Assembly (NCBI RefSeq): GCF_002277895.1 | Contig: NZ_CP023000.1 | Location: 434,001 to 498,000 of the forward strand | DNA from: Rhizobium sp. 11515TR | GTDB lineage: Bacteria > Pseudomonadota > Alphaproteobacteria > Rhizobiales > Rhizobiaceae | Reading direction: 5' to 3' | Length of the DNA stretch: 64,000 bases | Shown here: piece after piece, positions 55,626 to 64,000 of the stretch | How the letters are laid out: the number at the start of each line of letters is the position of its first letter | Position numbering within the stretch: position 1 is the stretch's first letter | Notes under the pieces: model-generated | Seen by the model: only the letters and a program-made list of their open reading frames with translations | The model's database searches: none | What the model was told of the DNA's origin: nothing | Position numbers and translations under genes: made by a program

Positions 55626-56588
55626 ATGACGACATTCGAAGCCTATCTCGATGCCCATAAGGGAACATTGTTGAATGAGGACATGGCCGCCATCCTTAGC
55701 AATATTGCCGAGGCTACCCGGCAGATTTCGGATAAGCTCAGGAGCTCGTCATTGTCAGGCCTGACGGGCGCAACCGACGCTATCAACGTCCAGGGCGAGA
55801 CGCAGAAGCCGCTCGATATACTTTCCAACGAGATCATGCTCGAGGCATGCCGTAAATCGCCGGCGGTTGCTTTCGCGGTATCGGAGGAGCTCGACGTCGA
55901 AGTGCTCATTCATCACGCTGGCCGATATGCGATGATCTTCGATCCACTCGATGGATCGTCCAATCTCGATGTCAACGTAACGGTCGGAACGATCTTTTCC
56001 ATCGTCGAGGCTAGCTCCGCGGCTGAGATCCTGAAAAGCGGCCGCAGTCAGCTGGTTGCGGGATACGCAGCTTACGGACCGCAAACCAATCTGGTGCTTG
56101 CGATCGGAGATGGCGTACAGATTTTCACGCTCGACCAACACGGCGTCTACGCAATGACGACTGCGGATGCCAAGATCGCTCCGGAAACCAAGGAGTTTGC
56201 GATCAACGCGGCACGTCGCCCGTCTTGGGACGACATCATTACCGAATATGTCGACAGGTCCATCAGAACTCCTGGGTACAATATGCGCTGGGTCGGTTCG
56301 ATGGTTGCCGACACACATCGCATCTTCAACCGCGGCGGAATCTTCCTCTATCCCGCCGATCGAAGCAAGCCCGCTTCCGGCGGTCGCCTGCGTCTACTTT
56401 ACGAGGCAAATCCGATCGGCTTTCTCGTCGAAGCGGCAGGTGGTTCCGCCATTGCCGGGAAGACCGCGATCCTCGACATCGAACCAACCTCATTGCATCA
56501 GCGGGTTCCGGTAATTTTTGGTTCTCGCAAGGAGGTCGAAAAGATCAGTCGGGCGTATTGTGTTGAACGGACCATCGAGACGGTGTAG
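55626..56588 (+). CDS. fbp: Class 1 fructose-1,6-bisphosphatase
   Basis: A 320-residue enzyme. The ATG at 55626 is chosen, 9 bp after AGGAG. It shows the metal-binding motif FDPLDGSSNLDVNVTVGTIFSI (about 101-122), preceded by VSEELDVEVL, and the substrate site YNMRWVGSMVADTHRIFNRGGIFLYP (about 220-245), then RLLYEANPIGFLVEAAGG. It removes the 1-phosphate of fructose-1,6-bisphosphate in gluconeogenesis or the Calvin cycle. No Calvin-cycle gene adjoins, so gluconeogenesis is likelier. It stands alone. Confidence 0.95.
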   Translation: MTTFEAYLDAHKGTLLNEDMAAILSNIAEATRQISDKLRSSSLSGLTGATDAINVQGETQKPLDILSNEIMLEACRKSPAVAFAVSEELDVEVLIHHAGRYAMIFDPLDGSSNLDVNVTVGTIFSIVEASSAAEILKSGRSQLVAGYAAYGPQTNLVLAIGDGVQIFTLDQHGVYAMTTADAKIAPETKEFAINAARRPSWDDIITEYVDRSIRTPGYNMRWVGSMVADTHRIFNRGGIFLYPADRSKPASGGRLRLLYEANPIGFLVEAAGGSAIAGKTAILDIEPTSLHQRVPVIFGSRKEVEKISRAYCVERTIETV

Positions 56589-56861
56589 CAACCGAACGGA
56601 ATTCCGTTTAAATGGGCGAGGACCCGCTCCCGCCTCCAAACTGCGGCGGAAATTATTGCGCCCTATTCGCTCTCAAGAAACGAGGCGGAACTCAAGGCCG
56701 TCAGCAAATCCATGTCGATCTATCATTTAGCCAGGATGGCATGCTAGCCTGCACCCCGACGCCGATCGAACGGGCGGTGAGTTCTCCTGTCGGGAAGCAA
56801 TTTTGGTCGCTGCAAGCTGCCTGACGAGAAACATCAGCCAGCTAAATTCGATATCTCGACC

Positions 56862-57440
56862 TCACATCGGCTTCTTCGAAGCTAGTATTTCCTGCTCGAT
56901 GACGGCCTCGGCGGCATTCCATGCCTTTGTCGCGATGGTGGGATCGTGAAATGCGCGCGCATCGATCGTCGCGCCGTCGAGAAGTATCATCAGGATTGAA
57001 GCGATGCGCGCGGCGGCAGGTTCCGGCACAAGCGCCTTCAGCATGTCGGCCATCCATGCCGTCATGGTCTTTTTGTATCGAATCGCGACGGCAGAGATGT
57101 TCGCATAATCGGTACCGAATTCGGCAAGTGCACGCTCGAAAAGGCAGCCGGAAAATTGCGGAGTGCCGAACCATGTCTCATGCCAGGCAAAAATAGCCCT
57201 CAATTGTTCCTTCGCCGACGCCATGGGCTCAACACATGCCCGAAGACTGGCCATGATGTCGTGATAGCGACGATCCAGCACGGCGGCAATCAGATCATCC
57301 TTGCCGGGGAAATGATTATAGAGCGTCATGCGGGCGACGCCAGCTTCGGCCAGAATGCGGTCTATGCCGACGGGATGAAAGCCGTGCCTTGAAAACAGGT
57401 CGGTCGCAATGAGGATAAGTTGCTCTTTTTTCGGGCTCAT
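56862..57440 (-). CDS. TetR/AcrR family transcriptional regulator
   Basis: A 192-residue regulator. The helix-turn-helix domain is EQLILIATDLFSRHGFHPVGIDRILAEAGVARMTLYNHFPGKDDLIAAVL (about 5-54), the common form with GVARMTLYNHF. The C-terminal ligand domain has GCLFERALAEF. Its target is unknown. The gap between the FBPase stop and this gene (56589-56861) is only 273 bp and shows nothing notable. A motif resembling TetR operators of this subgroup lies upstream at 57522-57533. Confidence 0.92.
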   Translation of the reverse strand: MSPKKEQLILIATDLFSRHGFHPVGIDRILAEAGVARMTLYNHFPGKDDLIAAVLDRRYHDIMASLRACVEPMASAKEQLRAIFAWHETWFGTPQFSGCLFERALAEFGTDYANISAVAIRYKKTMTAWMADMLKALVPEPAAARIASILMILLDGATIDARAFHDPTIATKAWNAAEAVIEQEILASKKPM

Positions 57441-57743
57441 TGATGCCTCAAGCGAAGTTCACCCTGCAATGGACAGATTATGCCTCGTTGTCCAGCAATT
57501 CCCATATGGACTTTCTATACTGACCGTTCTATCTAAATAGTCAATCGGCGCTGGCAGCGCGTCCTAAGTTCGCGGTATTCCATGAATGTAATGAGGAGCC
57601 ATCTCGTCGCATTTCCCTGCCGTAAGGCTGCCGGACGAGATTCTGCGCGAGCACGCAAACGTTTGATTGGGCACCTATTGTCACATTCTCCGGTTGCTCT
57701 ACCTATCGCTCAAAGGCCGCAGGCCTGGAAGTAGACAGTTCTT
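57441..57743. promoter_or_regulatory. Divergent control region between TetR and AraC genes
   Basis: This 303-bp gap holds GACCGTTCTATC at 57522-57533, similar to half of the GACCGTTC-type operators often seen ahead of TetR genes of this subgroup. The other half is imperfect, so it is only a candidate. No gene is seen in the gap. Confidence 0.35.
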
Positions 57744-58799
57744 GTGGCCCAGATGCATTCGACCTTCATGTTCAATTTCTCAACGCTCGACTTTCCCGAA
57801 AAAGATCGGTTTCATGCTTGGGTAAGCGACAACCACTGCGATTGCACATTGCGTGACGATGCTCCCATCGCGTTCGACGCTGAAGCAAGCGGCGCGGCGC
57901 TCGGCCCTCTTATCCTATCCACGAGGCGGTGGCTCAATCAGGTCCGCCCTTCTGCCTATGAGATCAATCGAACAGAACGACATATACGAAGCGACAGTCA
58001 GGATTTCTTTCGTTTCACCTTGATGGTGAGCGGCCAATTCCTGTGCCGGTGGAACACGGATCAACCCCTGAAATCGGCTGGGGATCTTTTCGTTCTTGAC
58101 GCTGCTCAAGTGAACCAAGGCATGGTTGCGGCCGGTGAAGTGATCTCTTTGGTGGTGCCGAGAGATCTCCTGCCGAGCCGCACCCAGCTTCTGCATGGGA
58201 TGACTCTCGCAGATGGCGTCGGCCGTCTCCTTGGAGACCATCTCCTTTCATTGTCGCGGAACCTCGAAAGCCTGGGCGAGCACGAAGTCCCCTATGTCGT
58301 TCAATCGACCTTGCAGCTTCTGACTGCCGCGGTTTCGCTGACGCCGGATGCGATCGTTGAAGCGGCCAGTCCGATAAGAGACGCGCTCTTCAATCGGATC
58401 CTGCGCTACGTCGATGCACATTTGCTGGATGCCAATCTTACGCCCGATCGCATTTGCCGGGACGTCGGCCTGTCGCGCGCAAAACTCTATCAGCTGTTTG
58501 AAGGCAGCGGCGGCGTCATGCGGCAAATACAGCGCAGGAGATTGCACCGCGCCTACCAAATGCTGGCAGATCCCAGTCGGCCGCAGCCCCATATCGCCGA
58601 GATCGCCTGGCGGCATGGTTTCTCCAACGAGAAATACTTCTACCGCCTCTTCAAAGCCGAATTCGGCCATACTCCCGGCGACACCTTGGAAAATATACGC
58701 GCCGGTTCCTCGCTGAAACACGCCGCTTCTCATCGCCGTCGAGAGCACGATAATCGGCCTTCCGGTTGGACCTTGCCTTTCGGCGTCCCCGGCAACTGA
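57744..58799 (+). CDS. AraC family transcriptional regulator
   Basis: A 351-residue regulator with an N-terminal AraC-binding-like domain (HIRSDSQDFFRFTLMVSGQFLCRW onwards) and a C-terminal double helix-turn-helix (about 215-315): ANLTPDRICRDVGLSRAKLYQLFEG and IAEIAWRHGFSNEKYFYRLFKAEFGHTPGDTLENIR. GTG at 57744 is the longest start, with an ATG at 57753 an alternative. It is not paired with an obvious target gene. Confidence 0.9.
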   Translation: MAQMHSTFMFNFSTLDFPEKDRFHAWVSDNHCDCTLRDDAPIAFDAEASGAALGPLILSTRRWLNQVRPSAYEINRTERHIRSDSQDFFRFTLMVSGQFLCRWNTDQPLKSAGDLFVLDAAQVNQGMVAAGEVISLVVPRDLLPSRTQLLHGMTLADGVGRLLGDHLLSLSRNLESLGEHEVPYVVQSTLQLLTAAVSLTPDAIVEAASPIRDALFNRILRYVDAHLLDANLTPDRICRDVGLSRAKLYQLFEGSGGVMRQIQRRRLHRAYQMLADPSRPQPHIAEIAWRHGFSNEKYFYRLFKAEFGHTPGDTLENIRAGSSLKHAASHRRREHDNRPSGWTLPFGVPGN

Positions 58800-58870
58800 A
58801 AATATCTGCCAGGCGACAACCGACACCACCTGCATTTCTTCGCGTGCGGTGGCGTCGACGTCACCAATGC

Positions 58871-60760
58871 TTATTTGCCGAACGGATTGGCCTTTCCATC
58901 CCATTCGAGCGGATTGCTGCCTGTCGGCTGTTGCGAGGCAGCCGCGTTCTGCTGGCTGCCACTGCTGTCATCGGACTTTGGTTGGAATCTCGGTGAGAAA
59001 TGCGGGAGCATCAACCGTGCCCAGGATCGATTGATCTTGGAAGCTTCGTCGGGGCAGCGGGCAGCCCGTTCTTTCGGCAGCATGCCATTGTCGACGATGG
59101 GGCTGTTGTTTGCCGGGTCAAGGCCATAGACCATGCAAAGCAGATTGAAGTAGCGCTGTGCGTCGAGCGAATGCTCGTCGGCAAAAGAGGCCGTATCCGG
59201 CGTGCCCGACGACTGGCTGTTGACCTTGAACCAGATGGATGCGAGCTGGAGAACGCGCGCAATATCGTTCTTGGTTTCATTGTCGTCGACATGCGAAAGT
59301 AACAGGACCGCCGCGAGCTGGTCGACGGAATCCTCTTCGCGGCCGACGGCAGGCATATCCAGCAGGTCAATCAATGCGTGGCCGGATTCGTGCAGCAGGA
59401 TAAAGCGGAGATTGTCCTTGACGAACTCGATCGTCAACGCTTCCGGATCCGAGGCGCCCTTCGAGAGCGCTTTGCCCATCTGCAAGAGACTATCGATCAT
59501 CTCATAGCAGAGAAAAACCGCGCCGTTCTTCTTGTTGTAGAATGCATTGATCGTATCGCATTGCCGCGTGACGTAGTGTAACGGACGCGGCGTCACGAAA
59601 AGCCCGTCGAGCCCGTCGATCTCGGGAATATTCAAAAAGAGGTGGGTATCTACTGCCCATTTGTAAGCATAATTCAGCTTTGGATCTTCCGGCGGAAAAT
59701 AGTGATAGACGAAGCGCAATCCCTTGCCGTCCGATGTCACCAACGAACCGTCCGCAGGTGGTGGCAGTGCTCCCTCCTTCTGTTCCGTAAGCCCGTCATC
59801 GCCGCCAGCCTGCGCTGTCTGGCTGTCTGCGGAACCATTGCTCTGCTCCGATTGCGTCTGACCGCCGGTCGAACTGTCCTGCGAGCCATTGCCATTTGTC
59901 GCAGATCCACGGCTGCTGGCGCTTGCGAGGTCCGCAAGTTTCGCCATTGTCGGGTAGCTCGGATCGCCATCAGCCGGATTTTCTCCGAACGGATAAAAGC
60001 CGTTCGAGATCAACACGGAGATGTTTTCGACGATCTTGCTGTTCTTGTCGGCGTTCCAGCTGAGATCATAGCCGCGGATCTCATTGCCTCTTTGTTCGAA
60101 GCGCGAATAGAATTTTCGATCGCCGGTCGTGCCCGAGATGATGAACCAGTTTCGGCGCTTGAGCTGGTAGGTGATCGTACTGCCCTGCTCGCTGGCAAGG
60201 TTTTGATAGACTGCATCGATATCGCCCGGGCCACTATTGGCAAAACGCGCCGTCTTCAGCGCGACGGCGCCATCCTCCGTCTGCAGGGTCTCACCACCAA
60301 TCTTGTTGCCCTGCCTTTGGGTCAACAGGCCCGCAGGATAGGAGATCGTCATGCCCGTCAGGGAATTGTCCAGTACGCGCCATTGCAATTGCTTGCGCAG
60401 ATCGAGGGCCGTTCTGCCCAGTTCAAGCGCGTCCGGGGCGGAAAGCTTGCCCGTGGCTGGACGGTTATGATCACGTTGATAGCTTGCAATCGCGTTGCGG
60501 CCACTCGGTCCGAAGGAGCCGTCGGCAAAGCCGTTATAGTAGCCGAGCAGAATGAGCCCTTCCTGCGTGAGCCGCCTCTCCCAAATGTTCAAAGCATCTT
60601 CGATCGAATCGGTGCTTTCGAGATCCGGCCGGGAGGCATCCTGGTTTGAAGATTGCGCCAAGGCAGGCTGGATTGATGCGGAGAACGGAAAGGTCAGGAG
60701 AAGAGCCAGGACGAAGAAGATTTTCCTGGAGCAGCAAAATCTCAAGGCGAAATTCATCAT
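58871..60760 (-). CDS. Exported DUF4344 metallopeptidase with peptidoglycan-binding-like domain
   Basis: A 629-residue protein from the ATG at 60760 (a further in-frame ATG at 60832 is less likely). A signal peptide (KIFFVLALLLTFPFSASIQPALAQ) is followed by a PGBD-like fold (LLGYYNGFADGSFGPSGRNAIASYQRDHNRPATG), a beta domain, a Ser/Gly/Gln-rich linker near residues 290-340, and a C-terminal zinc peptidase domain. That domain has LLHESGHALIDLLDMPAVGREEDSVDQLA, with the HExxH site and a downstream Glu/Asp ligand region. It probably acts at the cell envelope. Its gene lies 81 bp downstream of the DUF4424 gene on the same strand. Confidence 0.85.
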   Translation of the reverse strand: MMNFALRFCCSRKIFFVLALLLTFPFSASIQPALAQSSNQDASRPDLESTDSIEDALNIWERRLTQEGLILLGYYNGFADGSFGPSGRNAIASYQRDHNRPATGKLSAPDALELGRTALDLRKQLQWRVLDNSLTGMTISYPAGLLTQRQGNKIGGETLQTEDGAVALKTARFANSGPGDIDAVYQNLASEQGSTITYQLKRRNWFIISGTTGDRKFYSRFEQRGNEIRGYDLSWNADKNSKIVENISVLISNGFYPFGENPADGDPSYPTMAKLADLASASSRGSATNGNGSQDSSTGGQTQSEQSNGSADSQTAQAGGDDGLTEQKEGALPPPADGSLVTSDGKGLRFVYHYFPPEDPKLNYAYKWAVDTHLFLNIPEIDGLDGLFVTPRPLHYVTRQCDTINAFYNKKNGAVFLCYEMIDSLLQMGKALSKGASDPEALTIEFVKDNLRFILLHESGHALIDLLDMPAVGREEDSVDQLAAVLLLSHVDDNETKNDIARVLQLASIWFKVNSQSSGTPDTASFADEHSLDAQRYFNLLCMVYGLDPANNSPIVDNGMLPKERAARCPDEASKINRSWARLMLPHFSPRFQPKSDDSSGSQQNAAASQQPTGSNPLEWDGKANPFGK

Positions 60761-60841
60761 GGGCGAGCTCCGGCTCTCTGGATGGGATGTCGTAAAATGG
60801 AGTGTTTTTGACATGAGAAGGCGCTTGTACATGCCGGAAAA

Positions 60842-61867
60842 TCATTGTCCGGAGACGGTTCGCAGCAGCAACACGTCGATGTCGCGTTCCGGCGCATAAT
60901 TCTTGATATCCATCTCGAATTGCGTCGGAGAGATCTTCTTCACGCCGTTGCCGCAAAAGGAGACCAGCGTTTTGGGATCGCCCTTGTCGACGATCAGCTT
61001 GAACTCTCCGATCGGCCCGGCCCAATTGCCGCCCGAAGTGATGACATAGGAAAGATATTGCTCGAACGCCTGAACGTCTTTGGCATTTTCATCAGATATC
61101 CGCTTGTAGAGAGAGTGGGCCGACTTCATGAAGGTTTCATCGGTACAGAACTTCTCGCGATAGGATTTGAGCTGATCCGCGTCCATGTCCGGCGCACCGA
61201 GCGAGAGCGTCGACTGACTGCCGACGACGGGCACATAGGTCTGCTGTACGACAATCTCCCTCCCTTTCGGAAAGGTCTGATTCCGCCAATATTTGGATCG
61301 CAGTGTCCATAGCGGATAGAGAGTGGCTGGCTGTCCGTTATAATCGCCCTCGCCGGTATCGAAGATACCGGCATCCACCAACTCCTTGCGCTGCGCGTTC
61401 GTCAGGCGACCGATTGCCGCCTCGGTGGCTTCTGCTGTCGGCACCAGGGATATGTGCAGCGCCTTGAGTTTATCCGTAATCTCCTCGTCTGGCTGACCGT
61501 CCGCGACGAGGAAAGCGCGCTGTTCAAGCTGCGAGGCAACGGGCTGCCCATCGACCGCGGTTTGAAATTTCATGAAATTGTCGCGCGCCGGATCGGGAAC
61601 GACGGTCGTGGAGTTGGATCCGCCGCCCGGAAACGCGGGCATCGGAAAGGCGATGGTGGTCGTATAGTCCGCGTTCGCCAGATTGCGGAAGCGGTAGGAA
61701 ATGCGAATGCCGGCGGCAGAAAGGTAGAGATCCTCGGAGAGGAGCGCGATCTTGTCGGTTTTCTGAAGGATCAAGCCACCGGTCCCCAGCGTGGCCGAAC
61801 TGTCGTCTGCGAGGGCATGGGTGGAAAAGAGTATCAAGGCGCCAAGGGCAAGGGGAATAAAACGCAT
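60842..61867 (-). CDS. Exported DUF4424 family protein
   Basis: A 341-residue protein with signal peptide (FIPLALGALILFSTHALA, cut near residue 20) and the DUF4424 pattern: SATLGTGGLILQKTDKIALLSEDLYLSAAGIRISYRFRN at the start and GEFKLIVDKGDPKTLVSFCGNGVKKISPTQFEMDIKNYAPERDIDVLLL at the end. Two cysteines (about residues 240 and 300) may be bonded. The function is unknown. Together with the DUF4344 gene it forms an apparent two-gene operon of envelope proteins, and several rhizobial genomes carry the pair nearby (recollection, not checked). Confidence 0.85.
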   Translation of the reverse strand: MRFIPLALGALILFSTHALADDSSATLGTGGLILQKTDKIALLSEDLYLSAAGIRISYRFRNLANADYTTTIAFPMPAFPGGGSNSTTVVPDPARDNFMKFQTAVDGQPVASQLEQRAFLVADGQPDEEITDKLKALHISLVPTAEATEAAIGRLTNAQRKELVDAGIFDTGEGDYNGQPATLYPLWTLRSKYWRNQTFPKGREIVVQQTYVPVVGSQSTLSLGAPDMDADQLKSYREKFCTDETFMKSAHSLYKRISDENAKDVQAFEQYLSYVITSGGNWAGPIGEFKLIVDKGDPKTLVSFCGNGVKKISPTQFEMDIKNYAPERDIDVLLLRTVSGQ

Positions 61868-62528
61868 TGCTAGATCTTTCAGAAGAAGGTTCCGCTAAGC
61901 CGGTTCTTTGGGGTTGGCCGGAGTGTCAGGATTATTCTTGCGATCGGCGGCGCCAGGCAGATACTGATGACGGATATCGCAGCTGTGAGCCGCGGTTGCC
62001 GGAGGTGCGCATTCCTCATCGGCTCGAGCATGCGAATCCAACGTCCAATAATGGTTTCAATCATCACACGCCGGATATCTCCAGGCCCATTCTCAAGGGC
62101 CGTTGCCTGCCGGATCACCTCGGTTCGGTCGGCAATTATCAGAACGCCTGCGTTGCACCGATATCCCTGCGTCCGTTATAAGTGTACATCCGTCTATATT
62201 TTCAAATCCCTATCCATGCGGCTGGCCGGCAACTCCTGCGTGTCGTAAGGGTGCCGAAGCGAATTGCTGAGCGGGATTTTATATCCAGCTCTTTCGATCC
62301 GCTTATGCAGACGATCCGCTGATAAAAATTCTGGCAGATTGAAAGCGCCATGAAACGCGTCGAGGCCCGAAGATCGTATTCATCCGCGGGCGAACGAGGG
62401 AGCCTGTCACTCTTCATGAATATGGATGATCAGTATTTTAGCTGGGGCGAAACATTGCTCCGCAAGCGCAACAAATCGCGGCGAGGCCTAGCCCCATCAA
62501 CGTTCTATCTCGTTGAAAGGATACCAGC
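61868..62528. other. 661-bp gap without a supported gene
   Basis: Divergent promoter region of the DUF4424 and LprI-like genes. Short frames occur on both strands but none has a family likeness, a good start site or consistent composition. I saw no RNA gene or repeat. An unannotated small RNA cannot be excluded. Confidence 0.5.
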
Positions 62529-63608
62529 ATGAACATCTGGCGTGGCGCTTCATTTCATCTCCTACTGTCTACTCTGGTGTTGCTTAGTCCGACACTTGTT
62601 GGCGCGGCCGAGCAAAGGACGGATTGCTATGGCTTCGAGGCAATGGACGACAATCCGCTCACAGTTCAGCTTTATGAGATCAAGCCGGGAGACAAAGTAG
62701 AGTTTCAGTGCCCTGAAAAATCCGTGTTCTGCAAGAAAGGCGCGTTTCTCCTACCGGGAGATCAGGTGGCCGTGAGCAGAGTCGATGGCAATCGCGCCTG
62801 CGCCGAATATCTGAGCCCCGCAAAACAGTCGTATGATGACAAAACCGCAGGATGGTTGCCATTGGCGCGGATCGCTCAAATATCGCCTGCGCCAAATTGG
62901 CTCGGGCGGTGGGGAGACAGCGATACAACAATCGTTGCCAAAGCTCAGGGCGACAAGATCCGCATCGACGCCACGGCGAAGCTACAATTCGGCAACGGTG
63001 AACAGGGAGGCGCGTTTGCAGCTCTGATCGATGGCAGGCAGTCCCAAGTTGCATTTGGCTATGAGCCGGGCGATGACGGTCGGCCGGAGAAACTTCTCCC
63101 CTATCAGGATAAGAATGTCCCAGGCCTCTGTCAGGTCAGGATGACCCAACTGGGACGCTATCTTGTCGTCGGCGACAATCATATGTGCGGCGGCGTCAAC
63201 GTAAGTTTTTCCCGGGTCTATCGCCGGGCCGACGAGAAGGCACCCGCCGAAAAAGCCGGAACACCAAAATTAACCACGGTGCAGAAGCAGGCCGACGCGG
63301 TGCGCCCCTCCTATAAGGCCTGCCTCGACAAATCCGGAGGCGTTACCGTCGCCATGCGGGACTGCGCAGGTGCGGAACTTGAATATCAAGACGATCGCCT
63401 CAATCGAGCCTATCGCACCCTGCGGGCAAAGCTGAAGCAACCCAGTGCCATGCAACTGCGTGATGAACAACGGGGCTGGATTGCCGAACGCGACCAGCAA
63501 TGTGCCGTGGACAAAGACGGCGGCACGGCTGCTTTGGTCGTTGCCGACGATTGTTTGGTGCAAACGACATCCAAGCGGGCCACCGAGCTGGAAGGTCGGC
63601 TTCCCTGA
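62529..63608 (+). CDS. Exported protein with C-terminal LprI-like (DUF1311) domain
   Basis: A 359-residue protein with signal peptide (SFHLLLSTLVLLSPTLVGAAEQ, cut near residue 26), an SH3-like middle region (VQLYEIKPGDKVEFQCPEKS) and a C-terminal LprI-like domain: PSYKACLDKSGGVTVAMRDCAGAELEYQDDRLNRAYRTLRAKLKQPSAMQLRDEQRGWIAERDQQC. Its cysteines are spaced as in that family (CLD...DCAG...QCAV...DCLV). LprI proteins are implicated in lysozyme inhibition in mycobacteria; here the role is unproven. It resembles the other envelope genes in this corner. Confidence 0.85.
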   Translation: MNIWRGASFHLLLSTLVLLSPTLVGAAEQRTDCYGFEAMDDNPLTVQLYEIKPGDKVEFQCPEKSVFCKKGAFLLPGDQVAVSRVDGNRACAEYLSPAKQSYDDKTAGWLPLARIAQISPAPNWLGRWGDSDTTIVAKAQGDKIRIDATAKLQFGNGEQGGAFAALIDGRQSQVAFGYEPGDDGRPEKLLPYQDKNVPGLCQVRMTQLGRYLVVGDNHMCGGVNVSFSRVYRRADEKAPAEKAGTPKLTTVQKQADAVRPSYKACLDKSGGVTVAMRDCAGAELEYQDDRLNRAYRTLRAKLKQPSAMQLRDEQRGWIAERDQQCAVDKDGGTAALVVADDCLVQTTSKRATELEGRLP

Positions 63609-63644
63609 TGGCCAAGCTCAAAATTATTCCTGGACGCCGGCCCT

Positions 63645-64000
63645 TTAGGGGGCTGGCTCCAGCGCCGGAAGGTAGTAGCCGCGTTGAACCGTCCCTCTAA
63701 AGGCCGCACCTTGACAACTTAAGGAATAGCGTTCCCAAGAAATGTTGGTGACGATCCGCTGCGTTTGCACGTCCATGGCCCGGTTTTGATAGTCAATCTC
63801 CGCCTCATAGACGGCCCGCTCACCAGAGTCTTGAGAGACACCCTTCGTCGAGACCAGGGTTTGATGTGTGCCGCCCTCCTGCATTATCACAGGCTTCGGC
63901 ATGGCCAAGGCCGTCTGCTCCCGATGTTTCTCCATTAGATAGGCCAAGCATGCGGCGAAGGTCGAAAAGGGGCCGGCCGCGAGAGGTTCGGGCGGCAGAG
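63645..64000 (-). CDS. Hypothetical protein, 5' end cut by window edge
   Basis: The frame is open from the right edge to a stop at 63645 (about 118 codons seen). The visible part has mixed composition (STKGVSQDSGERAVYEAEIDYQNRAMDVQTQRIVTNISWERYSLSCQGAAF) and no family is recognised. It is convergent with the LprI-like gene, separated by 36 bp. The start and N-terminus lie outside the window. Confidence 0.55.
   Translation of the reverse strand, partial: LPPEPLAAGPFSTFAACLAYLMEKHREQTALAMPKPVIMQEGGTHQTLVSTKGVSQDSGERAVYEAEIDYQNRAMDVQTQRIVTNISWERYSLSCQGAAFRGTVQRGYYLPALEPAP

Noticed and set aside
1..64000. CRISPR arrays, tRNA or rRNA genes
   Set aside because: No regularly spaced repeats, tRNA-like cloverleaf sequence or rRNA-like stretch was noticed by eye. 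A covariance-model scan was not possible, so a tRNA could be missed.

Overview
The window looks like a chromosomal or large-plasmid segment of an alphaproteobacterium of the Rhizobiaceae (Rhizobium/Agrobacterium type). This rests on gene content and style: dense ATGA-overlapping operons, a GlgE/TreS-maltokinase/GlgB block beside TreY/TreZ/GlgX, a three-subunit gluconate-dehydrogenase-type oxidase, many ABC importers and one-component regulators, and IS110 and IS21 insertions. No rRNA, tRNA or CRISPR array was seen. The genus is inference; no search was possible.

Layout. 1-4053 (minus): an amino-acid ABC importer (permease, ATPase, binding protein) followed by two polysaccharide-deacetylase-family enzymes, the last cut by the left edge. 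4388-10916 (plus): a LacI regulator behind two perfect 14-bp operators, a four-gene carbohydrate ABC importer and a GH63/MGH1-like glycosidase, apparently one uptake-and-hydrolysis operon. 11185-14959 (minus): subunit 3, GMC flavoprotein and triheme cytochrome c of a membrane gluconate-dehydrogenase-type enzyme. 15616-20999: a Crp/Fnr regulator divergent from a kaiB-kaiC-histidine kinase operon that is now broken: kaiC is split by an IS110-family element and the kinase carries a frameshift.

21400-37207 is an alpha-glucan/trehalose island: glgX and treY (minus), treZ (plus), a single-domain response regulator, then glgE, a treS-maltokinase fusion and glgB (minus). It could both build glucan from trehalose through maltose-1-phosphate (TreS, Mak, GlgE, GlgB) and turn glucan back into trehalose (GlgX, TreY, TreZ). 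The treS-maltokinase gene is frameshifted at a run of six G (32357-32362).

37450-41865 is a gene graveyard: a fragment of a second KaiC-like ATPase, then a short-chain dehydrogenase split by an IS21 element with clear terminal repeats and a 6-bp target duplication, then an intact TetR regulator. 42198-45404 (minus) is a GntR, enolase-superfamily sugar-acid dehydratase, MFS transporter operon. 45651-47316 holds a FecR remnant and small hypothetical genes.

47431-51739 (minus) is the most novel-looking locus: XRE regulator, SARP/TPR regulator, a 72-residue peptide, YcaO and TfuA, tightly spaced. YcaO plus TfuA is the pair that thioamidates peptide backbones in some RiPP pathways, so this may be an uncharacterised RiPP-like system with the 72-residue protein as candidate substrate. 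51944-64000 carries an aspartate-dehydrogenase-like gene, LysR, an aminotransferase, class I fructose-1,6-bisphosphatase, TetR and AraC regulators, and a group of exported proteins (DUF4344 metallopeptidase, DUF4424, LprI-like) up to a gene cut by the right edge.
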